From JASEGV01 sp947085285 (GTDB lineage: Bacteria; Bacteroidota; Ignavibacteria; UBA10030; BY39): a DNA stretch of 11,741 bases. This document shows, piece by piece, positions 1 to 5,567 of this stretch. A program made the position numbers and the translations under genes. The notes beneath the pieces are model-generated. The model searched no databases and was not told where the DNA came from. It saw only the letters and a program-made list of their open reading frames with translations. Position 1 is the first letter of the stretch. The number at the start of each line of letters is the position of its first letter. The DNA lies in contig CAMTVZ010000085.1 in assembly GCA_947085285.1 (NCBI GenBank), forward strand, positions 1 to 11,741, written 5' to 3'.

Positions 1-356
1 AAGCACCCTTTATGGCAGTGGTGTTAGCGATATTTTTGATTTCTTTAACAGGGCTTCCGCCAACTGCCGGATTTATCGGGAAGTTATATCTTTTCGCAGC
101 CCTAATAAACAGCGGATGGATTTGGCTTGCCATAGTCGGTGTGTTAAACAGCGTTGTATCGCTTTACTATTATGTGCGCGTTTTCCGAAATATGTTTTTA
201 CGCGACACCGATATTCAACACGAACCTATCAAATTCAGTACAATTCATTTTATTGTTGCACTATTATTAGTTATCCCGACTTTGATTTTAGGATTGTATT
301 TCGGTCCACTCGTCGATTTTGCACAAGCATCGGTCGGAATACTCGGTATTAAGTAA
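1..356 (+). CDS. nuoN: NADH-quinone oxidoreductase subunit N, C-terminal part (5' end outside window)
   Basis: This is the last 117 codons of a proton-pumping antiporter-like membrane subunit of respiratory complex I (NADH to quinone). The reading frame enters from the left edge, with the first full codon at base 3 (Ala-Pro-Phe-Met...), so the Met at base 12 is internal and not a start. The stretch LTGLPPTAGFIGKLYLF is the conserved NuoN/MrpD-type signature, with the Gly-Phe-x-Gly-Lys lysine in a transmembrane helix. Further hydrophobic helices follow: one through SGWIWLAIVGVLNSVVSLYYY and a last one through FIVALLLVIPTLILGLYF. The protein ends normally at ...SVGILGIK with TAA at 354-356. The upstream nuo genes presumably lie to the left. 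The final 55 bases of the gene plus TT are repeated exactly at 1558-1614. NuoM or an Mrp subunit is possible but less likely, given this C-terminal pattern and its place at the end of the nuo set. Confidence 0.9.
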   Translation, partial: APFMAVVLAIFLISLTGLPPTAGFIGKLYLFAALINSGWIWLAIVGVLNSVVSLYYYVRVFRNMFLRDTDIQHEPIKFSTIHFIVALLLVIPTLILGLYFGPLVDFAQASVGILGIK

Positions 357-358
357 TT
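302..358 (+). repeat. Direct repeat, left copy (3' end of nuoN)
   Basis: These 57 bases match 1558-1614 with no mismatch. They cover the last 18 codons of nuoN, the stop codon and two following bases. Identity stops at base 301 on the left (T here, C in the other copy) and at base 359 on the right (A versus T). This copy is continuous with the rest of nuoN and is therefore the functional one. Confidence 0.95.
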
Positions 359-420
359 ATATGAAATAATAATACATTCTTACCGCCACTATCATGGCTG
401 ATGGACTCAAAAAAATTTTA
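358..420 (+). repeat. Imperfect inverted repeat, left arm
   Basis: The outer block 358-382 matches the reverse complement of 1063-1087 at 23 of 25 positions. The inner block 401-420 matches the reverse complement of 1022-1041 at 17 of 20 positions. The stretch between them (383-400) is only weakly alike and differs in length. The arm fills almost all of the space between the nuoN stop and the NUDIX start. The two arms together resemble terminal inverted repeats of a small element, or two inverted copies of a dispersed intergenic repeat. Confidence 0.7.
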
Positions 421-438
421 TTCTTTAATTAAAATACC

Positions 439-1017
439 ATGGAACGATTTGAAAGAAAAAGCGAAATTGCCACTGATATCTTAAAGAAACAGCTTGAAGC
501 TGCAGGAATCAATACTGCTGAATGGGGCACCGGCCAAGCAAAAACATTAGAGCACCTTCAAAAAGAAATTGAAAGTGGTGAAACTATTTTAGTGACCGGT
601 GAAAAATGTGAACTATTGAGAAAAGTTGTGGTAGGAGGAGCGGATATATATTACAAATCTCCTGATGGTAAAAGATATCGTCTTAAGGAAGATAGACAGG
701 TTTTCAAGGATGGGCGTGAGAGACGTAGAGATTTGGGTCAAGCTGTTTCTGAAAAAATGAAACCAGACGAAGATCCCAAAGAGGCCATTATTCGTGGCAT
801 ACAAGAAGAATTAGGTATCAGTGGCGAAATTACTTTAACGGAGATTGGAACAGACTACCAAATTATCACCTCGCCAAGTTATCCGGGTTTGCAATCACAG
901 TACATTCGCCACAGATTTCAAGCTGTGCTGAATGAAGAACAATTTAACCCAAACGGATACATAGAGGAGCAATCTGACAAAAGTACATATTTCGTATGGG
1001 AAGAAGTGGAGGAATAA
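439..1017 (+). CDS. NUDIX-like hydrolase family protein, 192 aa
   Basis: The protein has an N-terminal part of about 90 residues followed by a NUDIX-type domain. The box lies near residues 105-127: Glu111, then Arg119-Gly-Ile-Gln-Glu123-Glu124-Leu-Gly126-Ile127. This follows the family pattern GX5EX7REUXEEXGU with two deviations: the first Gly is Glu, and the first Glu of REU is Gly120. The paired glutamates that bind the metal are kept. NUDIX enzymes split a nucleoside diphosphate linked to another group; the substrate cannot be told here. Residues 40-100 (…ETILVTGEKCELLRKVVVGGAD…RLKEDRQVF…RRRDLGQAVSEKM) look like the strands preceding the box. The ATG at 439 has no clear Shine-Dalgarno sequence. 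Two stop codons in a row (TAA TAA) end the gene, and the right inverted repeat starts directly after them. No signal peptide or membrane segment is visible. The gene is intact and is the only complete rightward gene in the inserted segment. Confidence 0.72.
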   Translation: MERFERKSEIATDILKKQLEAAGINTAEWGTGQAKTLEHLQKEIESGETILVTGEKCELLRKVVVGGADIYYKSPDGKRYRLKEDRQVFKDGRERRRDLGQAVSEKMKPDEDPKEAIIRGIQEELGISGEITLTEIGTDYQIITSPSYPGLQSQYIRHRFQAVLNEEQFNPNGYIEEQSDKSTYFVWEEVEE

Positions 1018-1020
1018 TAA

Positions 1021-1087
1021 AAAAAATTGTTTTGATTCCATATTCCTCCCTACAGTCGGAATTAAGAATGTATTATTACATCATATA
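1021..1087 (-). repeat. Imperfect inverted repeat, right arm
   Basis: This is the partner of the arm at 358-420. The outer block is 1063-1087 (23/25) and the inner block is 1022-1041 (17/20), in reversed order and orientation. It begins right after the tandem stop codons of the NUDIX gene, so the two arms enclose that gene and little else. Confidence 0.7.
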
Positions 1088-1116
1088 ACAGCGTGTATCT
1101 AGCTACGTCCCGCCTT

Positions 1117-1248
1117 TCATTTATATTCTGGAAGGAATGACGAGACTCCGCCCAAATTTTCATCCCTTATTTTGGATGAAGGTTTAGACGGAGGCAGAAG
1201 TATAGCTAAAAAAACATCAATGTTTTCATCGAGATAAAGCTTTACCAC
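1117..1248 (-). pseudogene. Truncated DUF5615 (PIN-like) toxin remnant
   Basis: On the minus strand a GTG at 1248-1246, inside the end of the DUF433 gene, opens a frame reading VVKLYLDENIDVFLAILL. This is a recognisable DUF5615 N-terminus: a hydrophobic strand followed by the acidic Asp-Glu-Asn motif of the PIN-like fold. DUF5615 toxins normally run to about 110-120 residues. Here the match ends after 18 codons at base 1195, two bases from the palindromic element at 1146-1193. The frame then reads 25 unrelated residues to a TGA at 1119-1117. The overlap of antitoxin 3' end and toxin 5' end is typical of DUF433-DUF5615 operons. I infer a disrupted toxin. The match is short and was made by eye. 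Confidence 0.55.
1146..1193. repeat. Palindromic element, 20-bp arms with an 8-base loop
   Basis: The left arm 1146-1165 and right arm 1174-1193 pair at 16 of 20 positions around the loop CTTATTTT. It starts exactly where similarity of the minus-strand frame to DUF5615 stops. It has no T-tract suited to a terminator for the NUDIX gene, more than 120 bases upstream. It is best read as a dispersed palindromic repeat or a short non-autonomous element inserted in the toxin gene. A folded RNA on either strand is also possible. Confidence 0.6.
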
Positions 1249-1498
1249 TGAAGTCATCTGGAATTTTATTTACTTCAATGAATTTGTCGATCTCTATTTT
1301 GTTATCGTGATAGTAAGCAAGTGCTTCAAAGACTTGAGATAAAGTTATATGTGGGTAGTGAATTGGAATTTCTTCAGGAGAGACTCCAATTTTCCATTGT
1401 TCAACTATATCTCTAACCGTGATACGCGTACCTTCGATTATCGGTTCATTCGTTTCATGCTTTCTGACGATGTATCTATATGCGGTTTGAGTTTCCAT
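1226..1498 (-). CDS. DUF433 family antitoxin-like protein, 90 aa
   Basis: DUF433 proteins are short winged-helix-type polypeptides, usually the upstream gene of a pair with a DUF5615 PIN-like protein, and are regarded as VapB-like antitoxins. The hallmarks are present: Pro19-Ile-Ile-x-Gly23-Thr-Arg-Ile-Thr-Val-x-x-Ile31 in the N-terminal half, and Tyr48-Pro-His-Ile-Thr-x-x-x-Val-x-x-Ala-Leu-x-Tyr-Tyr63 in the C-terminal half, with a short acidic tail. Length is usual for the family. A sigma-70-like promoter lies directly upstream (1508-1536), leaving almost no leader. The gene reads leftward, against its neighbours. Its partner gene is cut off after about 18 codons, so it is now an orphan antitoxin. 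It may still repress its own promoter or neutralise a related toxin elsewhere; both are inference. Confidence 0.8.
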   Translation of the reverse strand: METQTAYRYIVRKHETNEPIIEGTRITVRDIVEQWKIGVSPEEIPIHYPHITLSQVFEALAYYHDNKIEIDKFIEVNKIPDDFSGKALSR

Positions 1499-1507
1499 CT
1501 TTGATTA

Positions 1508-1536
1508 ATGATATGAAAATAATGATTTAAAATCAA
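1508..1536 (-). promoter_or_regulatory. Promoter of the DUF433 gene with a palindrome in its spacer
   Basis: On the minus strand TTGATT (1536-1531) and TATCAT (1513-1508) are 17 bp apart, close to the sigma-70 consensus. The -10 box ends nine bases before the ATG at 1498, so the transcript would have almost no leader. A 13-base near-perfect palindrome at 1523-1535 (TGATTT-A-AAATCA) overlaps the -35 box and could be an operator, as toxin-antitoxin promoters are commonly autoregulated. AT-rich DNA yields such matches by chance, so support is moderate. Confidence 0.4.
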
Positions 1537-1557
1537 AAATGTTGTTGACTGTTTTTC

Positions 1558-1614
1558 CGGTCCACTCGTCGATTTTGCACAAGCATCGGTCGGAATACTC
1601 GGTATTAAGTAATT
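1558..1614 (+). repeat. Direct repeat, right copy (orphan nuoN 3' end)
   Basis: This is an exact copy of 302-358 with no nuoN sequence before it. It holds only the last 18 codons, the stop and TT. Because it adjoins DNA leading to the kinase operon, it is probably the original nuoN end, displaced when the segment 359-1557 arrived. Absence of any mismatch means the duplication is recent or is kept identical by recombination. Confidence 0.95.
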
Positions 1615-1728
1615 TAGCAAGCATTCATCAAACCGTAACTAAATGTGATTAAATCAGTTACAGCTTCTCTATCGCAACGTTGAATTTATCTATTTGCTCC
1701 TTTTCAAAAATATTCTTTTATTTGTGCA

Positions 1729-2766
1729 ATGAAATTATTGATTCTCTACATAATATGTTTTAGTATTGTATTCTCACTTGATGAGAATTACTCAAGTGAG
1801 AAGGTCGAGGGGGATTCGGTTATTTATCAATATCGGATATTAGGGGCTGATAATGTGTGGAAAAACAGATCTGTAATAGATAATAAATTATGGTCTGAAC
1901 TCCCTGTTGGTACATATCAATTTGAAATCCGCGAATTCTATCCGCAACAAAATCGTTATAGCGAACCGATTAATTTAACTATCGCAACGGAACATCCTAT
2001 TTGGAAACATCTAAATTTTTGGTGGCTTCATATAGTCGTTGTTTTAATTTTCTTTTGGTTAATCCGTAAATACGAATTAAAAAATAGATACATCTCGAAG
2101 CAGGCAATTCAAGAGAAGCAGCGAGCTGTTGAAACGGAACGAAGCCGAATCGCTAGCGATTTTCACGACGGCATCGGAAGTTCACTTTCACAAATATCAA
2201 TTACTTTAGATGTTGCAAGTAAAAAGTTATCTACCGGAGATATTGCGGCAGCTCAACAAGATATTAATCTTACCTCATCAACAATACATACCTTAATGAG
2301 CGACTTACGGGATATGATATGGGCATTAGACCCATCAACTAATAGTTATCAGGATTTAACAGCTTTTATCAGGCATTACTCTGCCCGATTTCTCCAAACA
2401 AAAGGGATTAAATTATTCTTTGAATCTGATTCCGATAACGAAAATCTCTTCTTTACTTCAGAATTCCGTAGAAATATTTTCTTTATAACTAAAGAAGCTC
2501 TAACAAATGTATGTAAATATTCAAAAGCCACTAAAGTTGATTTCGAATTAAAGGTCAAAGGTAACGAATTCATTTTGGCGATTGCTGATAACGGTTGTGG
2601 ATTCGAACCCTGCATTGAAAACGCCGACCCGCGAAACGGAAAAGGGCTGAATAATATGACGGCACGCGCTGTGGCTTTGGGTGGAACTTTGGATATTCAA
2701 ACTATTAAGGATAAAGGAACTACTATTTCACTCAAGATTCCAACATTAGATTCGCACATCATTTAA
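1729..2766 (+). CDS. Membrane histidine kinase with Y_Y_Y sensor domain (HisKA_3 type), 345 aa
   Basis: Domain order is: a hydrophobic signal or anchor (residues 1-17); a Y_Y_Y domain at about 30-88 (…YQYRILGADNVW…LPVGTYQFEIRE…INLTI); a transmembrane helix near 98-113; a HisKA_3 dimerisation domain with phosphoacceptor His146 in SDFHDGIGSSLSQI; and a HATPase_c domain with N-box …FFITKEALTNVCKYSKA (Asn260), G1 box Asp287-Asn-Gly-Cys-Gly and G2 box GKGLNN (304-309). It should autophosphorylate and pass phosphate to a NarL-type regulator, which is encoded next. In most proteins of this family the Y_Y_Y domain follows a large two-component-regulator beta-propeller. Here the propeller is missing, and an in-frame TGA near 1680 shows the frame does not extend upstream to supply it. 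The ATG at 1729 has no Shine-Dalgarno sequence but gives a good signal-anchor. The ligand is unknown. Confidence 0.87.
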   Translation: MKLLILYIICFSIVFSLDENYSSEKVEGDSVIYQYRILGADNVWKNRSVIDNKLWSELPVGTYQFEIREFYPQQNRYSEPINLTIATEHPIWKHLNFWWLHIVVVLIFFWLIRKYELKNRYISKQAIQEKQRAVETERSRIASDFHDGIGSSLSQISITLDVASKKLSTGDIAAAQQDINLTSSTIHTLMSDLRDMIWALDPSTNSYQDLTAFIRHYSARFLQTKGIKLFFESDSDNENLFFTSEFRRNIFFITKEALTNVCKYSKATKVDFELKVKGNEFILAIADNGCGFEPCIENADPRNGKGLNNMTARAVALGGTLDIQTIKDKGTTISLKIPTLDSHII

Positions 2767-2818
2767 CCACATTAAAATGTGTTTGAAATGAGAAAATTTT
2801 TAATATATTTAATATCAA

Positions 2819-3454
2819 ATGAAAACTATTAGAGTAGCAATTGTAGAAGACGATAATTTAATTCGTAACGGTATCGGGTATGTATTGGACCATACGCCGG
2901 GCTTCGAATGTGTGGGCTCATATAATTCAGGCGATGTTGCTCTGAAAAAAATGAATATCGATGATGTAGATGTAGTTTTGATGGATATCAATATGCCCGG
3001 TATTTCGGGAATTGATTGTGTCAGAGAACTTCGAAAACGCAGATCCGATTTGAATATCTTAATGCTCACTGTTTACGAAACATCGGATAATATTTTTAGG
3101 TCGTTAACTGCCGGTGCCAACGGATATGTTTTGAAAAATACACCGATGGATGAATTGTTGAAAGCAATAATAGAGCTTAACGAAGGTGGCGCCCCGATGT
3201 CGAACGAAATAGCTCGCAAAGTTATTAAGGCATTCCAAGTAAAGCCTGCTGAAGAAGCTGAGGAACTATCGAAGAGAGAATATGAAATAGTTTCGGAATT
3301 AGCCAAAGGATTAACTTACGAAGAGATAGCAGAAAAGCTTTTTATCAGCATCGAGACCGTCCGTTTTCACATCAAAAATATATACAGCAAGCTACACGTC
3401 CACTCGCGCACCCAAGCAGTGATGAAGGTATTTAATCAAGGTAATGTAAATTAG
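2819..3454 (+). CDS. NarL/FixJ-family response regulator with LuxR-type DNA-binding domain, 211 aa
   Basis: The receiver domain covers about residues 3-120, with acidic pocket Asp11/Asp12, phosphoacceptor Asp56 (LMDINMPG), switch Thr84 and conserved Lys106. After a short linker, a GerE/LuxR helix-turn-helix spans about 149-205 (LSKREYEIVSELAKGLTYEEIAEKLFISIETVRFHIKNIYSKL). Length is usual for the family. It is the natural partner of the HisKA_3 kinase ending 52 bases upstream, since that kinase class works with NarL-type regulators. Phosphorylation should favour dimerisation and promoter binding; targets are unknown. The ATG at 2819 lies in AT-rich sequence without a Shine-Dalgarno sequence and is set by alignment of the first receiver strand (IRVAIVEDD). 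Confidence 0.93.
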   Translation: MKTIRVAIVEDDNLIRNGIGYVLDHTPGFECVGSYNSGDVALKKMNIDDVDVVLMDINMPGISGIDCVRELRKRRSDLNILMLTVYETSDNIFRSLTAGANGYVLKNTPMDELLKAIIELNEGGAPMSNEIARKVIKAFQVKPAEEAEELSKREYEIVSELAKGLTYEEIAEKLFISIETVRFHIKNIYSKLHVHSRTQAVMKVFNQGNVN

Positions 3455-3473
3455 AACAATAAGGATAATTAGT

Positions 3474-5567
3474 ATGAATGTTCCAGAAAATAAAATCTAT
3501 AGAAAAACGATTGTGAGCTATTTTATTTTAGCAGTTATAATTCTTGTTTTTACATCGTTAAATTTTTACTATAACCCATCGATTATAAAATTCATATTAT
3601 TTGAGGCAGTGTTATTGACTGGTATCGTTTTATGGATAATAATGAAAACTCGAAAATATTTATTTGGCAACATACTTGCAACTGTAAAAACAAAAGATAC
3701 TGAAGAAGAAAAATTAATCGAACAGACTATGCAGTTGCTATACACAGCTCTTGAAGCAGCTGCGAATTCAATTATGATAACAGATAAATCTGGAAATATT
3801 CAGTGGGTGAACAAAGCATTCACACAGTTGAGCGGTTATTCCAAAGAAGAGGTTATCGGGAAAAATCCACGTTTTCTGAAATCGGAAAAGCAGGATCCAC
3901 AATTTTATAAAGAAATGTGGGAAACAATTCTCGAGGGAAAAATGTGGAGTGGGAGATTAGAAAATCGGCGTAAAGATGGAACTTTATATATAGATGAATC
4001 AATCATCACACCTGTAAATGATTGCAATGGCAATCTTACACATTTTATTGCGATAAAGCAGGATGTAACAGAGAGAATAAAATCGGAGAATCAGCTTAAA
4101 GAATTAGAACAAAAGTACCGAAGTTTTTTTGAAGATGATGTTACTGGCGATTATATTACAACAACAAGTGGTAAAATATTAATGTGCAATAAGGCATTCG
4201 CTGAAATGTTTAGGTTCCCTACTGTAACAGATGCATTGAATGCCGACAGTACAACTCTTTACCGCGATATTAATCCTTTTTCAGTACTACTCTCGAAACT
4301 GGTAAAATATAAAAAACTCAAAAATTACGAACTTGAGATGATAAGGCAAGATGGGTCGTTGGCATATATCATCGGAAATTATATCGGCGTTTTTGATAAG
4401 TCGGGAATGCTTCAAGAGATCAAAGCATATCTGATAGATGATACGCGAAGAAGAATACTCGAAAATCAACTTATCCAAACTCAAAAGATGGATGGTATAG
4501 GCGCGTTCGCAAGTAAAATTGCGCACGATTTCAATAATATATTAGGGATAATTCTGGGTCATGCTTCGTTAATAGAAAAACATAATAACGGAATGAAAGT
4601 TGATGAGAAAAGTATTCAAGCTATCACCGAAGCTGCGTTACGAGGTGCTGAAGTCGTGAAACAATTACTCACCTTTACACGGAAAAATGAGATACAAACT
4701 GAAACTGTAAAGATAAACGATGTTATCGCTGATATTATGAAATTTATCAACGAAACATTCCCCAAAAATATTAACACAATATTACACCTTGAAGAAAACT
4801 TACCCCCATTAGTTGCCGACAAAGCCCAACTTTATCAAATGCTATTCAACTTATGCGTAAATGCACGCGACGCAATGCCGCATGGTGGCCAACTACATAT
4901 ATCCACACAAATAAAAAATAATTCTAAGGATTATATTTTAATAAAGGTAAGAGATACGGGAGTAGGAATTGATGAGAAAATAATTAACAGAATATATGAA
5001 CCCTTTTTTACAACGAAAGATTTAAATAAGGGAAATGGTTTAGGACTTTCCGTCGTATTCGGAATTGTTCAGAACCATAAAGGTTTTATAGAAGTAAAAA
5101 GCCAATTAGGTGCAGGGACTGAATTCCTTGTTTCGTTACCATTAATGAACAATGAAACTATTGATAAGAATAATGAAATTACAACACAAACAATCGTTGG
5201 TAGAAATGAAACTATATTAGTTATTGAAGACGAGAAATCGTTAAGAGATTTAATGAAAGAATTCTTGATTTCAAATGGATATAAAGTCATAACTGCATCC
5301 GATGGGGTGGAAGGACTTAAAATATTTGAGCAGAATATTAATGAAATAAAATTAGTTTTCTCTGATATTGGCTTACCGAAAATTGATGGTGTGGTTTTAT
5401 TTGAAAAGATGAGAACTGTACATCCGGAGGTAAAAACGATACTTACAAGTGGTTTTTTAGCCTCTAATAAAAAGTCAGAACTCATAAATACTGGAGTAAA
5501 AGATTTTGTACAAAAACCATATCATCCGGAGGAAGTATTAAAGAAAATCAGGAAGGTACTCGGTTAA
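3474..5567 (+). CDS. Membrane PAS-PAS hybrid histidine kinase with C-terminal receiver, 697 aa
   Basis: Two transmembrane helices (about residues 13-30 and 38-57) are joined by a very short loop, so no extracytoplasmic sensor is present and sensing is probably cytoplasmic. A PAS domain with PAC motif follows at about 88-201 (SIMITDKSGNIQWVNKAFTQLSGYSKEEVIGKNP…). A second, more divergent PAS is at about 212-325. The HisKA region has phosphoacceptor His351 in ASKIAHDFNNIL. HATPase_c has Asn463, G1 Asp494-Thr-Gly-Val-Gly and G2 GNGLGL (520-525). A receiver at about 580-697 has Glu585/Asp586, phosphoacceptor Asp631, Thr658 and Lys681. The start at 3474 is 19 bases after the regulator stop, with a weak AAGGA upstream, so it belongs to the same operon. 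It has no attached output domain; phosphate may go to the adjacent NarL-type protein or elsewhere. The 3' end overlaps coaX by 20 bases on the opposite strand. Confidence 0.92.
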   Translation: MNVPENKIYRKTIVSYFILAVIILVFTSLNFYYNPSIIKFILFEAVLLTGIVLWIIMKTRKYLFGNILATVKTKDTEEEKLIEQTMQLLYTALEAAANSIMITDKSGNIQWVNKAFTQLSGYSKEEVIGKNPRFLKSEKQDPQFYKEMWETILEGKMWSGRLENRRKDGTLYIDESIITPVNDCNGNLTHFIAIKQDVTERIKSENQLKELEQKYRSFFEDDVTGDYITTTSGKILMCNKAFAEMFRFPTVTDALNADSTTLYRDINPFSVLLSKLVKYKKLKNYELEMIRQDGSLAYIIGNYIGVFDKSGMLQEIKAYLIDDTRRRILENQLIQTQKMDGIGAFASKIAHDFNNILGIILGHASLIEKHNNGMKVDEKSIQAITEAALRGAEVVKQLLTFTRKNEIQTETVKINDVIADIMKFINETFPKNINTILHLEENLPPLVADKAQLYQMLFNLCVNARDAMPHGGQLHISTQIKNNSKDYILIKVRDTGVGIDEKIINRIYEPFFTTKDLNKGNGLGLSVVFGIVQNHKGFIEVKSQLGAGTEFLVSLPLMNNETIDKNNEITTQTIVGRNETILVIEDEKSLRDLMKEFLISNGYKVITASDGVEGLKIFEQNINEIKLVFSDIGLPKIDGVVLFEKMRTVHPEVKTILTSGFLASNKKSELINTGVKDFVQKPYHPEEVLKKIRKVLG

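Larger units (their letters stand above)
359..1557. mobile_element. Putative inserted accessory segment between direct repeats at the nuoN 3' end
   Basis: About 1.2 kb sits between two exact 57-bp copies of the nuoN 3' end. It holds a NUDIX-like gene within inverted repeats, a palindromic element, a truncated DUF5615 toxin and a DUF433 gene. Elements that integrate into the 3' end of a host gene restore that end and displace the original one, which is the arrangement seen here. The sequence after the right copy is then the probable original downstream region of nuoN. No integrase or transposase is encoded inside, so this would be a remnant, a passenger moved in trans, or the product of a non-phage duplication. 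The repeat arrangement is seen directly; mobility is inference. Confidence 0.45.

Noticed and set aside
1055..1066. GTCGGAAT followed by TTAAG near the right inverted repeat resembles the nuoN end (GTCGGAAT...ATTAAG), hinting at a third, decayed copy.
   Set aside because: Only eight contiguous bases agree and the rest needs a gap. This is too little to separate from chance.
1634..1662. GTAACT...AGTTAC inverted repeat downstream of the second nuoN end, as a possible nuo operon terminator.
   Set aside because: The stem is only six pairs, or longer with a large bulge and no proper loop, and no T-tract follows.
1693..1724. TTTG-N20-TTTATTTG before the first kinase, similar to the Bacteroidetes promoter TTTG-N19-TAnnTTTG.
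   Set aside because: One key base of the -7 box is missing and the predicted transcript start would fall at or inside the ATG at 1729. The AT-rich context makes chance matches likely.
5069..5485. 138-codon open frame on the minus strand inside the hybrid kinase.
   Set aside because: It lies wholly within the HATPase/receiver coding region, whose motifs are intact on the plus strand. Its translation is low-complexity Ser/Phe/Ile-rich, as expected for a shadow frame.
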